Below are positions 50,502 through 62,241 of a stretch of DNA of 64,000 bases, in pieces (the first letter of the stretch is position 1; every line of letters starts with the position of its first letter). Position numbers and translations under genes: made by a program. This stretch comes from Pterobdella sp. o SKG-2022 (Eukaryota; Annelida; Clitellata; Hirudinida; Piscicolidae), in contig OZ038320.1 in assembly GCA_964035795.1 (NCBI GenBank), positions 2,502,684 to 2,566,683 on the forward strand, written 5' to 3'. The notes beneath the pieces were generated by a model. That model was not told where the DNA came from. It worked only from the letters and a program-made list of their open reading frames with translations, and did no database searches.

Positions 50502-53500
50502 ATGAATCAAGACACAAACAATGATGAAAACCCCGAAGATGGAAACCAAATACGAAGGTCAATCAGGTTCTCCGACAACACTGATACTGCCAAATCCTTG
50601 GAGTCTCCTAACAGACCATACAGCCAATTTAAATCAAGTTCCGATTCCAAGGCAAGGAACAGATTAGCTGGGTCAATATTGAAAGAAACTCCTCGCAGAT
50701 ATGAGTCGGAGTATTGGGGTAGCAACAAACAAAGTAAAAATAGCAGGGCGTTGTCATTCGATTTAGGGTCTTTAGTTAAATATGATTCAGATAAACCGAA
50801 AATTGTATCCAAATTAGGAGATTCTACTCGAGGTTCAAAACGTTACATGTCCAAATCAATGAAGGATAATGTCGATAAAAACAAAACTTGTCTTGAAGGT
50901 CAAGTCAAATGTGCTGCGAACGAAGTTTGTGGCAAGTATCGATACTTACCTTATAGCGATAGTACTACCAGTGAAACTCTGAGTGATTATAAGAACTGCA
51001 CCAAACCCAGCAATATGAGCTTTGGAAGGTTTGATTATTCTTCTCTAGAGTATTCGAGTGATGGCGATATTTTTAAAGTGAAAAATGTCACAAAAGACTA
51101 TTTTGCAAACTGTGAATGTAGTGTTTTCAGCGATTCTTACACCAGCTGCTCAGAAACCTCCGGCAACCATGAGGAAAAAAACCTTTGTCCAAACAAAAAA
51201 ACATGTTACAAAAAACAAAAAAAAAAGGAAAAATGTAAAAAAGTTAAAAGTAATAGAAGATGCAGCAATTTCTATAATTCGCATTGTTGGGCACCATGTT
51301 CCTATTGCAACCCATTTTACCCTTACTATTGCTTCTGTACAAAGCCTGCGTGTTGTTGTAAGGAATCTTCTTGCTGCAGTCAATCATCTTCCAGTTCCAA
51401 CTCTCTTTCTACTCCTGTTCCTCCACCTTGTTCTCAACCTTGTTGTCCTTCTTCTGGTCATCCTTGTTCTTCTTCTCCTTCTCCTTCTCCTTCTCCTTCT
51501 CCTTCTCCTTCTCTTTCTCCTCCTGTTATTCCACCCCTTTCTCGACGTTCTTCACTTTCTTCAGTATCATGTCCTAAACCTGTTTCAACCGCTGTAGCTT
51601 CCCAAACATGTTCTCCAGTCAAGAAATGTTGCCTTAAACCTCTTCCAAAAGGTTCTTGCTCCTCAAATGGCTGTGTAGAATTGTGTTTGAATGTTTTGAA
51701 AGACTGTCATGGTTGCATTCAGAAAGTGCATGCAGTTGGCCAACCTAGAAAGAAAAACAGAACATCTTACGACAACTCCTTAACCAATCCAGTCTACACA
51801 ACACAAACAAAATCAAATTCTATAACACGTTTTACTACGAAAGAATCAAATGAGAAAAATTCTGAAAAAATTTTTTCCACACAATCTTATTCAAATATTG
51901 GTTCAAGCTCGCGTAATTATACTCGCCAAAATGAAATCAATTCAAAAGAGACGACGGAATCAACAAACTATTTGCAGATTGAAGACGGTGCTGAGAACTA
52001 CTTTCAAAAGTTTGAAACTGAGTGTCTGAACGAACGTCAAGCATTTTTGAATTGTTCTTCTCTTTGTCCTTGTCCTTATATCCTTCCTTGCTGCAACTTT
52101 CAGCTGCCTCAATGTTTTCAGCTTCGAGATAGGTCTATTAAAAGTATGATTAAGGAAAGTCAAGATCTTGAAAACGCTTCAAACATTGACTATTTGACTA
52201 AAAATTGTCAAAGTAAATTTTCGAATTCAAAAGTAACTCCTTATAAAAACGAAGAATCTTATGTGAATAAGGAAAATGAGAAGCAAAGTAACTATTATGA
52301 CGACTACGGCTCTTATTCACACAACACTGATACAAACTATTTAACATCGAAAACAACTGAAAGTATTCCAATGAAGCTTCAGCATGAAAAATCTTTTCTA
52401 AATCTTATACCCCAGTCATCTGAAGGGACATCGAAAAAACCAACTTCCGATGAGTCGCCAAGTCTGTCTACAGAATCAAAAAAGAACAACTCTCAATCAA
52501 ACAGACACGTTTGGCAAATTCTTCATCCCAGCCAGGAAAACAACTTTGTTAAAAGCAATCTTTTTTCCGATACAGTTGAATCATCTCTTCCATCAGAAGA
52601 CATTGTCTACAAACATTTCAGAAAGAACAAAATTAAGCATAAAGAACCTTGCAAGCTAGCTTCATGCGACTTTGAAGAGGTGATATTTCATTCATTTTGT
52701 TTTATTTTTCAATATAAATAAATTAAAAATGACCCACAGTTGTTTCGAGCACCAAACAAAGCTCTGATTCCTTGTCTGGACACATTCAATGAGGTAGCCA
52801 AGAAGAGAAGAAAGAAAGTGCCTCTGCCAAAAATTAAAAAAAACCAAAAAAAGAAAAATTTATTGCAGCCAACAAAGGGTACAAAAGGTGATTTTATAGA
52901 ACGAAAAAAACAATTGAAGTCTCCAACTTGCAGTCTTGAAGAAGTGTTTGCAAAGTTCCCCGTAAAAAGATATATAAAACCGGAAAAAACTACTAATTTT
53001 TCAATCAAAACAGAAGATTTAAATGCTGTTTCGAAAAAGATTGAAAACAGTGTATCTAAAAAAATCAGTCATCTAGGTCGCATACATCAGATCATGAATA
53101 CAAAAAAGAACTCAACTGACTACGAATTTGAAAAAAACCCAGATGGAAAGACCGAAAAAAGCATGCGAAGTTTGTCAATTATGAATGATAGGCGTTTAGG
53201 TTCATCGAAACGTGAAAACACATCTTTGAAACAAAAATCTAGTTTAAATAAAATCAATATAAGCAAAAAAAACACAAGCAGCTTGGAAAAGATAATTGAT
53301 GAGTGGGAAAACAAACCAAAAAAAAAGGCAATAAAGCTTTTGAGCAACGTCTCATTTTCATCGACAATTGAAAAAACAATATGTGTTGAAGAAATATATA
53401 AAAGTTTAAAACCAGCTGCGGACAAAATTTTAAACAAAATTGAAAATGAAAAAATTATAAAAAGAAATGAGGGCTTTGAAAAAACAAACAAAATATCAGA

Positions 53501-54560
53501 AATCAATAAAAGCAAAATTCCGGATGAAAAAGTAACTAATGATAATGTTGAAAAAATTTCTAGTCCAACAGAATCAAAATGCCAAAAATGTTTGTACGAA
53601 ATTGAAAATTCAGAAAAAACCAAAAAAGAAAACGCGGATCAGTTTTTTCACGAAACAAGCCTGATACCAAAAAAAACTAATAAAAAATGTGGAAATTTTG
53701 AAAAAACTGAAAAAAAAACTCAAAAAAAAATGTCTAATGTGAAAAATAAAATACCCGGAAAAAACAAGGACAAAATCAGAAACATTAAGACAATCAATAA
53801 AAAAATTAGAAAAAAAAATTCTGATGAAACGAGCAAAATGTTCAAAAAAAATTCGAATAAAAACGCCCACAAAAGTCACAATATGCCACAATCTTCAGAC
53901 CCAGACACGAGTATGGGAAAAAATATGGAACGAAAGAAAGCAGAAAGTTTTGAGAATCACAAACAAAATTCTAAAAAAGCTAAGCATAAAAGTCTTGACC
54001 ACATTTCTTCTTCACGAAAAACGCAAAAAATTGAAGCAAATTTAGCAAAAAAATCAAAAGATTACCTGAGTACTGAGTCTTTGGATCGTCTTTTTACTCG
54101 AAAAATCATCGAATCTTTAGAGAACAATAGTCATCAAAAACACAAGAAAAAGAAAAAAGTAACGAAATCTCCCGAAAAAAAGAAATCAAAATTGGAAGTG
54201 AAAGAAAATGAGACTCAAATTTCAATAAAAGTAAAAAGTAGGAAGAACAGGAAACAAAATGAAACACTGCTGCGAGGCTTATTCGCAGCACTGACTCAAG
54301 AAAAAATGCGCCCTAAAATAGCCAAATCCAAAGCAGAAAGTTGCACGGAATTTCTTGGGAGTAGAGACAAAGAGATGTTTTGCCCATTCAAAAAAAAAGA
54401 TTTTAATGATGACAGTTTGCATGATTCATTTCATTCCGCCTCTTTTGCTAGCCGCCAACAGTTGTCGGCTGTGAATCTGTATGAAAAGAAATTGAAATTG
54501 AGAAATGAAATTTTCAAAGTAGACAGTCTGATTCATAGACTATGCAGGAACAAAAGCTGA
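50502..54560 (+). CDS. Uncharacterised Ser/Cys/Lys-rich protein, paralogue B (2 exons)
   Basis: Exon 1 is 50502-52679 (726 codons) and exon 2 is 52740-54560 (606 codons). The intron is only 60 bp, phase 0 (GTGATA..CCACAG), giving 1332 aa. The N-terminus has RRSIRFSDNTD and AGSILKETPRR, followed by the shared block FGRFDYSSLEYSSDGDIFK. A Cys/Tyr-rich centre leads to a Ser-Pro dipeptide run encoded by a (TCTCCT)n tract near 51475-51520, and a second Cys-Pro patch lies at about residues 505-545. Exon 2 is Lys-rich and low in complexity until the conserved C-terminal tail. Same architecture and intron position as paralogue A, in inverted orientation 22 kb away. No known domain was recognised. Confidence 0.83.
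54414..54542 (+). repeat. 129-bp segment nearly identical to 24469-24597 (inverted)
   Basis: The counterpart of the paralogue A segment. It encodes the end of the protein from SLHDSFHSASFASRQQ onward, with one visible mismatch over 129 bp. Confidence 0.9.
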
Positions 54561-54588
54561 TGCGTCAGTTTGCATTTTATGTTAAAAA

Positions 54589-54594
54589 AATAAA
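54589..54594 (+). terminator. Polyadenylation signal AATAAA of paralogue B
   Basis: AATAAA lies 29 nt after the stop at 54560, mirroring paralogue A. Confidence 0.6.
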
Positions 54595-55311
54595 TGCGAC
54601 GTGGTTTTGAGTTTTAAAAACGAATGAACTTTTAGTTGTTAAAACGGCACGCCTCTTCGTATAAGATCTTAGAGTAATTGGAGACACAACAGAAACCACC
54701 AGTTTGCCATAAGAAGTTCAACATGAGAGCTTTCACTTTTCTTCACCCTTCTTCTAAGATTTTTTTGTGATTTCAAATACATAAATGTTCATATGAGAAT
54801 TCGAAATTAGTTGTACTTGGTGGCAAGTTTTTGCTAATTTTGCAAAATGAGGCTGCATGTGGTTAAAACCTTTTTTGCATTGCCTGTAACTTTTTTTGAT
54901 GAAAAAATAAATGCCTTGAGATGCTTATGTTCAATTAAAAAGCATTATTTAAATAAAATTTTCAGATAGGTTTTCTAGCGTATGGCAAGCTTTCAACTGG
55001 AATGATTATTTGGACTGTATGAACCAAAGAAAGGCATAAATAAAAAAATTGAAGCTTAGAGGTTCTCAAATTTTAAAACCATAAAAGATCTGTTACTCTG
55101 CTGCATAAGTTTATAAAAGTAAGAAATTTCAGCTCACTAACTTTTTATAGAAAAATATATACTTATATTTTCAAAAGTTAATTTTTCAAAACAGAATTGA
55201 AGTATAATGACGTAGCAACAAAGCAAAGTAGTTTCTTGCTTTCGATAATTTTAGTTATCCAAAGTTTACACTGAATAAAATTTTAAAACCATAACTGTAA
55301 GAGATTGAAAG
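54595..55311. other. Intergenic, nothing recognised
   Basis: AT-rich sequence with no supported exon. It lies between the polyadenylation signal of paralogue B and the ATG of the Ly6-like gene. Confidence 0.5.
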
Positions 55312-56289
55312 ATGGAAAAATCTTTGATGATTCTCACTTGTTATTATGGATTGTCAGTTTTTGGTAATGGAAGTAAATGTTTTTCTTGTAGTCAGTTAGA
55401 TTTCGACAACGACTGCTACAAAGAAGAATGCGAAGCATGCGAAGTGAAGGACTGTCCAAATTCATGCGTTTACGCAGCTTTTTGTTAGCAATCAATTTTT
55501 TAGAATATTTTTTGATGTACTAATGAACAACTAAGTGACATTTTTTATATAATCAAAACATTTATTTTCGAAGTTAAAAAACCCAACTAGCTCTCTTTCA
55601 TCACTACCTTCAAAGTCGGCTCGTGGGAGTATTCTAGTCAAAAATGGTTATAGCATGAAAGCATTTGAAAAAGAAACATTTGAGGTGCACAATTGCTGAT
55701 CACAGATTCAAGTTATAAAGCTATTCATTGAGCCACGAGTCAAATAATAACGGAGCTCTTAGCTTCATCAAGATCTTTCTTAAGAAAGAGCTGAAAACGG
55801 CGTTAAAAAGCATTACAGTACATACACCTTCTACTTGGTGGGAGACTTGTCGAAGTTATGGAGAATATAAAAATATATGAGTGATAGCAACTTTTATTTT
55901 TGTTTTTTTTTTTTATTTTAATCTGTTCCGTTTTGAAACAACAAAAGTTATAATATTCAGTTAGATATATAGTATCTAAAATTTAATATTCTTACCATTT
56001 CTCATCAATATGACCAACAGTTTCTTCTGGCAAACACTATGTTACGAAAGATTGTATTGAGGAATATAGTTGCGAGAACCCTCATGAAATAACTGATGGT
56101 TACAACCGATGTCAAATCTGTGATTGGGACAATTGTAATTTGAACTGGTACACCAGCACAAATATAACCTATGGGTTTGATGACACTTATGACGAAGATG
56201 GGGATTCTGTATTGATTCCATTTACATTTAGTTACTTTGCTCTTTACCTTAGCCTTCAAATCGTTTTATATGCCAATATTTTTATGTAA
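55312..56289 (+). CDS. Ly6/uPAR-like Cys-rich protein, probably GPI-anchored (split gene)
   Basis: The 5' piece starts at ATG 55312. It has a hydrophobic leader (LMILTCYYGLSVF), then KCFSCSQLDFDNDCYK with closely spaced Cys (EECEACEVKDCPNSC); its frame stops at 55488 if unspliced. The 3' piece is 56021-56289 after a CAACAG acceptor. It carries KHYVTKDCIEEYSC and RCQICDWDNCN, the Cys-Asn ending typical of three-finger Ly6 domains, then a spacer and a hydrophobic C-terminus (FALYLSLQIVLYANIFM) that looks like a GPI signal. Together the two give the expected order of one LU domain. The donor joining them was not found in a matching phase, so a middle exon or a different 5' boundary is likely. 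The role is unknown; relatives act at the cell surface. Confidence 0.62.
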
Positions 56290-57020
56290 TATATTAACCG
56301 ATTTTCATAAGGTTTAAAAAAATTTTTTTAATATATTTTCTCCGCAAGTACCGAATCGAAACTGTCTTCACGTTAAAACAACTTATAAAACACAAATCTT
56401 TTTTCTTTCAAACAAACCTTAACAATTGCTTTATAAGGTCTTTTTTTGGAAGGGTTTTGGTTGCGCAACTTATAGGTTTTATACAACGCTGCTCTATGGG
56501 ATCAGAATAATAAAGTGACAAAGTGAAAATAAAGCAAAACTAACAACAAACTAAAAGAGTGCAAAGAAAAGCAAAAAAAATAATAGTGATTAGTTCTAGA
56601 ATTCCAGTATAGAAGAAGATTATCCCTTAACGATAATTCTTAACTTATACGTCATTAGTGACCACCAAACCAATCCATATATTAGTTAAAATTTTGAAAA
56701 TAAAATATTATAATAGTGAAAGTTCTGTAGCTAGATATAATATAGCGAAATGTGGTTTCCATATGTCAATTGAAACAAGTACATGCAACTTTAAAAAAGG
56801 AAATGCTAAATGGATAGCTAAAGTTCATATAAAGTTCATGAATATTGCTAGAATGTCATTCCTATGTTGTATGAGGTCTGTAAGGTCTTGTGTATAATGT
56901 GTGCCATAGATGTAAGGAAGATTTCAAATGCTTCTCATATATATATGAAGCTTTGCTATAAATTAATTCTATATAGGTGAAAAATTTGATTTTTGAAAAT
57001 ATTATTTTTTTTTGAAAACT
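56290..57020. other. Intergenic, no supported gene
   Basis: A 79-codon frame at 56658-56897 lacks an ATG start and any domain. The region should include the sFRP promoter. Confidence 0.5.
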
Positions 57021-60000
57021 ATGTTGTTGGTTTTCTTAATTGGCTGTTTTATTCTTTGTACCCTCACAAATGAAGTCACTGGAAATAAAAACACTTTCAA
57101 CTCAAACTGCTTAAAAAAACACTCTCAAGTAAACTTCAAACGATCGATTGCAAACCAGGAGTTTTATGATGATGAAATAAATAACCAACTTAATTTAAAG
57201 AAGTTGCTACAGAGCAAAACTGAAAACTTCAAAGCCCCAGCAAACAACGATATCAAAGCCAAGAGAGGTGTCTATTTTGAATTCGCAAGAGAAAGACCGT
57301 CTATTTTTTCTAATAACTATGATTTGGTGGGAGAGTGGTATGAGAGCAATGATAATAATGGTGAAAACTTTTTGTTGAGCAAATTTCCACAAACCCACCT
57401 CAAACGTTCTTACTACAATTACGACAAAACTGAAAGTGCAATTAAAAGTAATATGAATGAAGAAGAAATGCAAAATACAAGAAGAACAGCAAAACGCAAA
57501 CAACAAAATAAAACAAAAAGCTCAACTGAATCGATCTTGTCCGAGAAGACAGACAGACACAAAGACAGACCAACACGGAGAGATAGAAGGAGGCATGCAG
57601 AGAGAGGCATGGATGGATGGGGGTGGAGAGAAGGAATATTTAGAGAAACATCAAGATGTGTGGATATCCCTAAAAACATGAGTTTGTGTTCTGATATAGA
57701 GTACAAATTCATGAGGATGCCAAACCTTCTAGCCCATGACTCTCTGCAAGAAATTATTCAACAGTGTATGTTGCATTTTTTCCTTGTATGTTGAATTGCT
57801 TTTTTGTATGTTGAATTGCTTCTTTGTATGTTGAATTGCTTCTTTGTATGTTGAATTGCTTCTTTGTATGTTGAATTGCTTCTTTGTATGTTGAATTGCT
57901 TCTTTGTATGTTGAATTGCTTTTTTGTATGTTGAATTGCTTCTTTGTATGTTGAATTGCTTCTTTGTATGTTGAATTGCTTCTTTGTATGTTGAATTGCT
58001 TCTTTGTATGTTGAATTGCTTCTTTGTATGTTGAATTGCTTCTTTGTATGTTGAATTGCTTCTTTGTATGTTGAATTGCTTCTTTGTATGTTGAATTGCT
58101 TCTTTGTATGTTGAATTGCTTTTTTGTATGTTGAATTGCTTTTTTGTATGTTGAATTGCTTCTTTGTATGTTGAATTGCTTCTTTGTATGTTGAATTGCT
58201 TCTTTGTATGTTGAATTGCTAAATTACGTTTGCAAGTTTTGCAATTTTTTTAATTATTTTTTTCAAATATTAATAATTGGAAAAATTTAAGGTTTTGATG
58301 TCTTATGAATTTATCATTATTTTCCAGTTTCACAAACAAATCAAGTTTTCTCATAAATATTTCACCCATTCAAACCTCTTAATTGACTCATCAAAACATT
58401 CAACAGCTTCATATTGGACACCACTTGCCCGATCAAAATGCCATCCCGATGTTCAAATCTTCTTGTGCTCCTTATTTGCTCCTGTTTGTCTAGAAGAAGC
58501 TATAAAACCTTGTAGAAGAACATGCCAAGCAGTGCAAAAAGCGTGTGAACCTCGCATGAAACGGTACAACTTTGACTGGCCTGAGTTTCTGGAATGTTCC
58601 ATGTTTCCTGCCGACACAGACTTGTGTGTGGGCTTGCGACACGAAGTTGTAGACACGGGCTCAAATCCGTCTGTCTCCATGCTTGGTGAGTGTAATGGGT
58701 GTGGACCCGTTTGAGTGCAAACTGCTTATGTGGGTCGTTGTGCTGCATGAAAATGTAGGTTGAGATTTATACAGTAGTGTTTTTTAGAAAGACTATTTAA
58801 TTACTTTTATAAGAAGGATGTTGAAAGCGAAAAAATAAAACGATAGAGAAAGATATAAACAAAAAAAGCGCAAAATTAAATTGTAAAATTAAAAACTTTC
58901 AACGGTTTATGCACTGAAGAATTAGGCTTTCAGATATTTACTTAATATCATAAGCGGTTCCATAGCTCTGCTTAAGTAGTTATTTAATGTCATTCTATTA
59001 TAAAATACGGATTAATTCTGATTAGCTCACAACAAAATATAAAAAATGAAATTTTCTTGTGAGATTAAGTTACGCTATCAAACTAATCGATAATTTGAGT
59101 TTGTTCTCAGTAAAGCTTATATTTTTGTCATGGAATCTGTGTCCTTAATCATCAATTCACTCCAAACTTTTGCTTGTTTAAAAATTTATAATTAAGTTAT
59201 TAAATAAACATAAAAAAATAAATTAAATGAAACATAAAAAAATAAATTAAATGAAACATAAAAATGAAAATAAATAATGAGATAATAAAAATTATAAAAA
59301 AATGGACGTCATGATGTTTTACACGAAGTCATAAAATGAATTATGTTCTTTGAAGACTTTTTCATGTCAGTTGAATAAAAAACTAATCTGTACGCACTGC
59401 GGAAATGAAATATAATGGTTTCACATAATGATAATAAGCATAAAAATAATAATAATAATGGAAATATAATAAAAAAATATAAAAAATAAGAAGAAAAATA
59501 ACAATAATAATGGAAATATAATAAAAAAATATAAAAAATAAGAAGAAAAATAACAATAATAATGGAAATATAATAAAAAAATAACAAAAATAATAAAGTT
59601 ATGAAAAAAATAAAAAACAGTATGAATAAAAAATATCAATGATAACAAAATTATTAGAAAAAATCAGTGCTTGGGAAGATAATAATAAGAAGAATAATAA
59701 TAAAACAAGATAATAAGAAGAATAATAAAAACAAGAAAAATCAAGGGTAAAATAATATTAATAACTGAAGAAAAATAATGATACAGGTGATGATAATGAT
59801 AATGAAATAATTCGGAGTAATAATGATAATGAAATAATTCGGAGTTATAATGATAATGAAATAATTCGGAGTTATAATGATAATGGAAAAAAAATAATGA
59901 TGGAACCAAAAAGATGATAAACATGGTCATGGCACCTTTAATAGATTCATGTAAACATTCAGTACAGATTCTTGCAATAACTTGCATATTATCTTCTCAC

Positions 60001-60239
60001 TACTACTACTACCACTGCTACTACTACTACTACTAATAATAATAATAATAACCATAACAATAATACTAAACTTAATACATATATGAAGAATAAAATTCTC
60101 ATCAATTAAACATGTCACTATTTTCAATGAAATTTAATTGTTTCTATGATTATCTAGAGCACGAATGCAACATGTGTGGAAAAGGATTGACTGTGGAAGG
60201 GTTCATTGATCACTTCTGTGAGGCCAGTGTGGGTGGGTG

Positions 60240-60320
<81 letters not shown>

Positions 60321-62241
60321 TTATCATCTATCTGCTGTATTAACTACAATTTTTTTATATTTTCGTTCATTTTGATTTCTCAAAAGAGAATTCAAATCAG
60401 ATAAACTCATAGTAGCATAAAGTCTAAACCTAGTAGAAAACTTTTAGCAAAGTTCCACTCAAGGCAAATGGTAGGTGCGTGATGGTACACTGATGTTTTA
60501 AAAATAAACATGGTATCGGTTCGACTAACCATATAAAACCACCCTTTATAACTATTTTATTTTTTTTAACAATTCTATGGAGTTTAAATATAATTCTTTG
60601 TTATTATAATCATGAATAATATAAGAGATTAATTTGTAAATATATTGGAATAATTTCTTAAAATACATTAAAAAATTTATAAAAAAGATAGAGATAATAA
60701 ATTCATTAATATTTAAAATAGTAAAATAATTATGAAACTAACCTTCACAAAAATTATCAGTTTATCGATCGAGCACCAATCTATAATTAACCTAAAAATT
60801 ATTTATTTAAAAGAATTCAAGATAACAATAACCAAAATCATAATTTTTGGAAATAAAATAAACATCGAAATACAAGACAATGTTATGCTTAACCATCTGC
60901 CAATTTTGAATGTTATGGTTCATAATAAAAATAAACATAACAAACAAAGATGTAATGAAGATCCTGAAAAGTGAATGAAGTTTTTAATTATAATTAAAAT
61001 ATTTTACTATTTTATCTATTTATTATTTTTATTGTTATTATTATTTATTTTATTGATAATATTTTTATTTTTTTTATTATTTTTGTTATTGATATTTTTA
61101 TTTGAACCGAGATTGTTTTGATGTGTTATGACATTCTGCAATTTTGATTTTAATTCGTTTGTTGTATTTCTTTTTCATCAGTCTGAATCTCAATTTTTGT
61201 TTGTTGTATTTCTTTTTCATCAGTCTGAATCTCAATTTTTGTTTGTTGTATTGTTAATTTTTCAATTATTTTTAACATTTTCAAGTTTAAATTAATATTA
61301 ATTTCAAAAAACTTTCATAAATATTGAATCTTCAGATAAATTTATTAACAAAAACTGAAAACAAAAATGCTAATTTTACCAAATCTTGAAATTGCATTGA
61401 TATTAATTTGAAAAAAACACACGACTTCAAACATTAGTGAGATATATACTGTTGTTTTCATAGCTCTGCAAAAAAAAATGAAAGAACAAAACACTTGATT
61501 AACACTGAAAAATCTATCATGTTAGCAATACATAGAAATAAACTAACACTTAAGCATGTGAATAGGTCGCCACATTACACATCCATACACACTACAGTGG
61601 TTAAAGCCTGGGTTCACAGATCTAAAGAAGTACAGAAACACACTTTTTATATACGCCTGTCAAGGAAAAGTGTTCGCTTCATCAAGGGTAGAGATTACGG
61701 CAGATTTATTTTAGGAAGAAGAAGGAAGAAGGTTATACTAGAAATGGCTAATTGTGCTTGTGGAGAGGTTGTTGAAGATATGGAGAGATTGAAGGAAGGG
61801 AGTGCAGAAAAGGAGTACTATGAGACTGGTAAGAAGACAAAAATGAAGAAGATAAATAACAATAAAAAGTATCAAAGATTTCTCAATAGTAGGAGAAAAG
61901 TGAACAAGAAACAGAAGAAAGGTAAGAAAAACAATGATGAAATGACGAAGAATGAAAAATTTGAAACCAAATTAACTAAAAACCAGCGGTATGTACGAGA
62001 TTCAAATTTTCGTCAAAAACCCCTTTCCCTATCCTCCCTTTCTTTATCCTCTTCCTTATCCTCTTTCTCCTCATCATCTTCCTCTTTTAGCTCCACATCA
62101 CCTCGGTACTTGATAATGATGAAGCTGATGGGGAGGAAAATGGTGGTGATGATGATGATACCTCAGAACCACCACATCGTGCCTCAAGCCATGAAGGTTG
62201 CGAGAAATAACAGAAAAAGCATCTGCAACAATTTTGGGTGA
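57021..62241 (+). CDS. SFRP: Secreted frizzled-related protein with long N-terminal extension (4 exons)
   Basis: Exons: 57021-57765, 58407-58685, 60158-60232 and 61526-62241 (phases agree; 604 aa). The signal peptide is MLLVFLIGCFILCTL. About 190 residues of polar, basic extension with KR and RR sites follow. The frizzled Cys-rich domain starts near residue 213 (CVDIPKNMSLC, then QIFLCSLFAPVCLEEAIKPC, FDWPEFLECSMFP and LCVG); all ten Cys are present. A netrin-like module follows, with CNMCGKG, HFCEA and NCACGEV, and then a Lys-rich and Ser-rich tail. Family members bind Wnt outside the cell and modulate signalling. A typical sFRP is about 300 aa, so the extension and tail are unusual. No seven-pass domain follows, which excludes a Frizzled receptor. 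The exon 4 acceptor (GTTAG) is weak and the least certain part. Confidence 0.88.
57785..58220 (+). repeat. 20-bp minisatellite, about 22 copies, in sFRP intron 1
   Basis: The unit GTATGTTGAATTGCTTCTTT is repeated head to tail with only C/T variation in the TTCTTT part. It starts about 20 nt after the exon 1 donor (GTATGTTGC at 57766), which is itself a diverged unit. Each copy contains a donor-like GTATGT. Confidence 0.95.
59440..59895. repeat. Two AT-rich tandem repeats in sFRP intron 2
   Basis: A unit of about 58 bp (GGAAATATAATAAAAAAATA and following) is repeated two to three times between 59458 and 59600. A unit of about 28 bp containing AATGAAATAATTCGGAGT is repeated three times at about 59795-59880. 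Confidence 0.8.
60239..60322. repeat. (TATC)n array at the sFRP exon 3 donor
   Basis: A pure tetranucleotide array that begins only 6-7 nt after the exon 3 donor (GTGGGT at 60233). Confidence 0.95.

Noticed and set aside
51085..51597. 170-codon Leu-rich frame on the plus strand
   Set aside because: Alternate frame of paralogue B exon 1; the Leu run comes from the same (TCTCCT)n tract that encodes Ser-Pro.
56658..56897. 79-codon frame upstream of sFRP
   Set aside because: No ATG start, no domain and no splice context.
60732..60974. 80-codon Ile/Lys-rich frame in sFRP intron 3
   Set aside because: Composition matches its surroundings, and sFRP joins in phase without it.
61461..61525. Earlier acceptor (TTCATAG at 61463) for sFRP exon 4
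   Set aside because: Its phase does not match the GTGGGT donor of exon 3. The weaker GTTAG acceptor at 61525 keeps the frame and continues the netrin-like module.
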